A stretch of DNA of 6,873 nt, taken from positions 1-6,873 of the forward strand of contig JBFHTA010000218.1 in assembly GCA_041590855.1 (NCBI GenBank), in the 5' to 3' direction. The position numbers were made by a program, and so were the translations under genes. The notes under the pieces are model-generated. The model saw only the letters and a program-made list of their open reading frames with translations. It ran no database searches and was not told the origin of the DNA. The DNA comes from Litoribrevibacter sp041590855. Its GTDB lineage: Bacteria > Pseudomonadota > Gammaproteobacteria > Pseudomonadales > Litoribrevibacteraceae. The number at the start of each line of letters is the position of its first letter. Positions within the stretch are counted from its first letter, which is position 1. Shown piece after piece: positions 6,356 to 6,873 of the stretch.

Positions 6356-6389
6356 ATAAAAAAGCCCCTGACACTGTTGTCAGAGGCTT
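6356..6389 (-). terminator. Rho-independent terminator of sthA
   Basis: On the minus strand AAGCCTCTGACA pairs with TGTCAGGGGCTT over 12 bp (one G-T wobble) around a 4-nt ACAG loop, then runs into TTTTATTT. It starts 23 nt past the sthA stop at 6413. This is the strongest terminator in the window. Confidence 0.93.
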
Positions 6390-6412
6390 CATTTCTTCAG
6401 AGCTGAACCAGC

Positions 6413-6873
6413 CTAGAAAATACGGTTCAAGCCGTTCAACGCAGCCACACGGTAGGCTTCCGCCATCGTGGGGTAGTTAAATGTAGTGTTCACGAAATAT
6501 TTAATGGTGTTTAGCTCACCCGGCTGATTCATAATGGCCTGGCCAATGTGAACAATTTCCGACGCTTGGTCACCAAAGCAATGAACCCCCAGAATCTCCA
6601 AGGTTTCACGATGGAAGAGAATCTTCAGCATGCCAATCGGCTCACCGGTAATTTGTGCACGAGCCGTATGCTGGAACTGCGCCTGCCCAACTTCATACGG
6701 TACTTTCTTTTCTGTTAGCTGCTGCTCGGTCAGTCCAACAGAACTAATTTCCGGAATGGTATAAATACCCGTTGGAACGTCCGTCACCATATGGAACTCA
6801 GGATCTTCGGCCAAATCTTTAGACGCTGCACGCCCCTGGTCATAAGAAGCACTTGCCAAACTTGGCCAACCAG
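6413..6873 (-). CDS. sthA: Soluble pyridine nucleotide transhydrogenase, C-terminal 153 residues (5' end outside window)
   Basis: FAD flavoprotein of the cytoplasm that exchanges reducing equivalents between NADPH and NAD+, mainly draining excess NADPH. The visible part begins within the GWPSLASASYDQGR segment at the window edge and covers the dimerisation domain: TDVPTGIYTIPEISSVGLTE, KVPYEVGQAQF, GMLKILFHRETLEILGVHCFG, SEIVHIGQAIM, and the ending TTFNYPTMAEAYRVAALNGL. These blocks match E. coli SthA nearly residue for residue, which separates it from lipoamide dehydrogenase and glutathione reductase relatives. The complete protein is usually about 465 residues, so two thirds, including the FAD and NAD(P) Rossmann motifs, lie beyond the right edge. 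An internal TTG at 6857-6859 is not a start, because the homology continues upstream. It ends at TAG, followed by a strong terminator. Confidence 0.96.
   Translation of the reverse strand, partial: GWPSLASASYDQGRAASKDLAEDPEFHMVTDVPTGIYTIPEISSVGLTEQQLTEKKVPYEVGQAQFQHTARAQITGEPIGMLKILFHRETLEILGVHCFGDQASEIVHIGQAIMNQPGELNTIKYFVNTTFNYPTMAEAYRVAALNGLNRIF

Noticed and set aside
6857..6859. TTG as a start codon for the sthA frame
   Set aside because: SthA homology (GWPS) continues upstream of it to the window edge, so this is an internal leucine of a truncated gene.
1..6873. Mobile elements, CRISPR arrays, tRNA/rRNA genes, phage or defence cassette
   Set aside because: No terminal inverted repeats with transposase, no spaced repeats, no tRNA cloverleaf and no defence-type proteins were seen; all genes are core or common accessory functions.

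Overview
The window looks like ordinary chromosome from a marine-type gammaproteobacterium (Pseudomonadales, Oceanospirillales or Alteromonadales relatives) with moderate GC. The basis is the closeness of the glutamyl-tRNA synthetase, transaldolase, soluble transhydrogenase and DusA proteins to gammaproteobacterial versions, and a small gene that resembles the PA4642-type family of Pseudomonas relatives. I cannot name a genus from the sequence alone.

Layout, left to right. Positions 1-961 (minus) hold the first 320 codons of glutamyl-tRNA synthetase (gltX), cut by the window edge. Positions 1104-2657 (minus) hold a three-part response regulator: receiver, DUF3369-like middle and HD-GYP c-di-GMP phosphodiesterase-type output. 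A divergent 214-bp intergenic region follows, then dusA (2872-3861, plus) and tal (3951-4901, plus). tal converges on a small MscS-type mechanosensitive channel gene (4995-5819, minus). Then come a 91-residue conserved protein of unknown function (5907-6182, minus) and the last 153 codons of sthA, soluble transhydrogenase (6413 to window end, minus). Both the small gene and sthA end in clear Rho-independent terminators, so the small gene and sthA are separate transcription units.

Functionally this is a housekeeping neighbourhood: tRNA charging (gltX), tRNA modification (dusA), the non-oxidative pentose phosphate pathway (tal), NADPH/NADH balance (sthA), osmotic protection (mscS) and a c-di-GMP-linked regulator. 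No operon ties them into one system. I see no mobile element, CRISPR array, RNA gene, prophage or defence cassette, and no convincing undescribed multi-gene system.

The points worth a second look are residue-level and regulatory. They are the loss of three of four zinc ligands in GluRS, a Lys-to-Asn change in the HD-GYP signature, a Phe in the MscS pore ring, an extended -10 promoter overlying the longest-frame dusA start codon, a GATAAG-type inverted repeat between the divergent genes, and a 13-bp tandem duplication upstream of gltX. No stretch longer than 300 bases lacks a gene.
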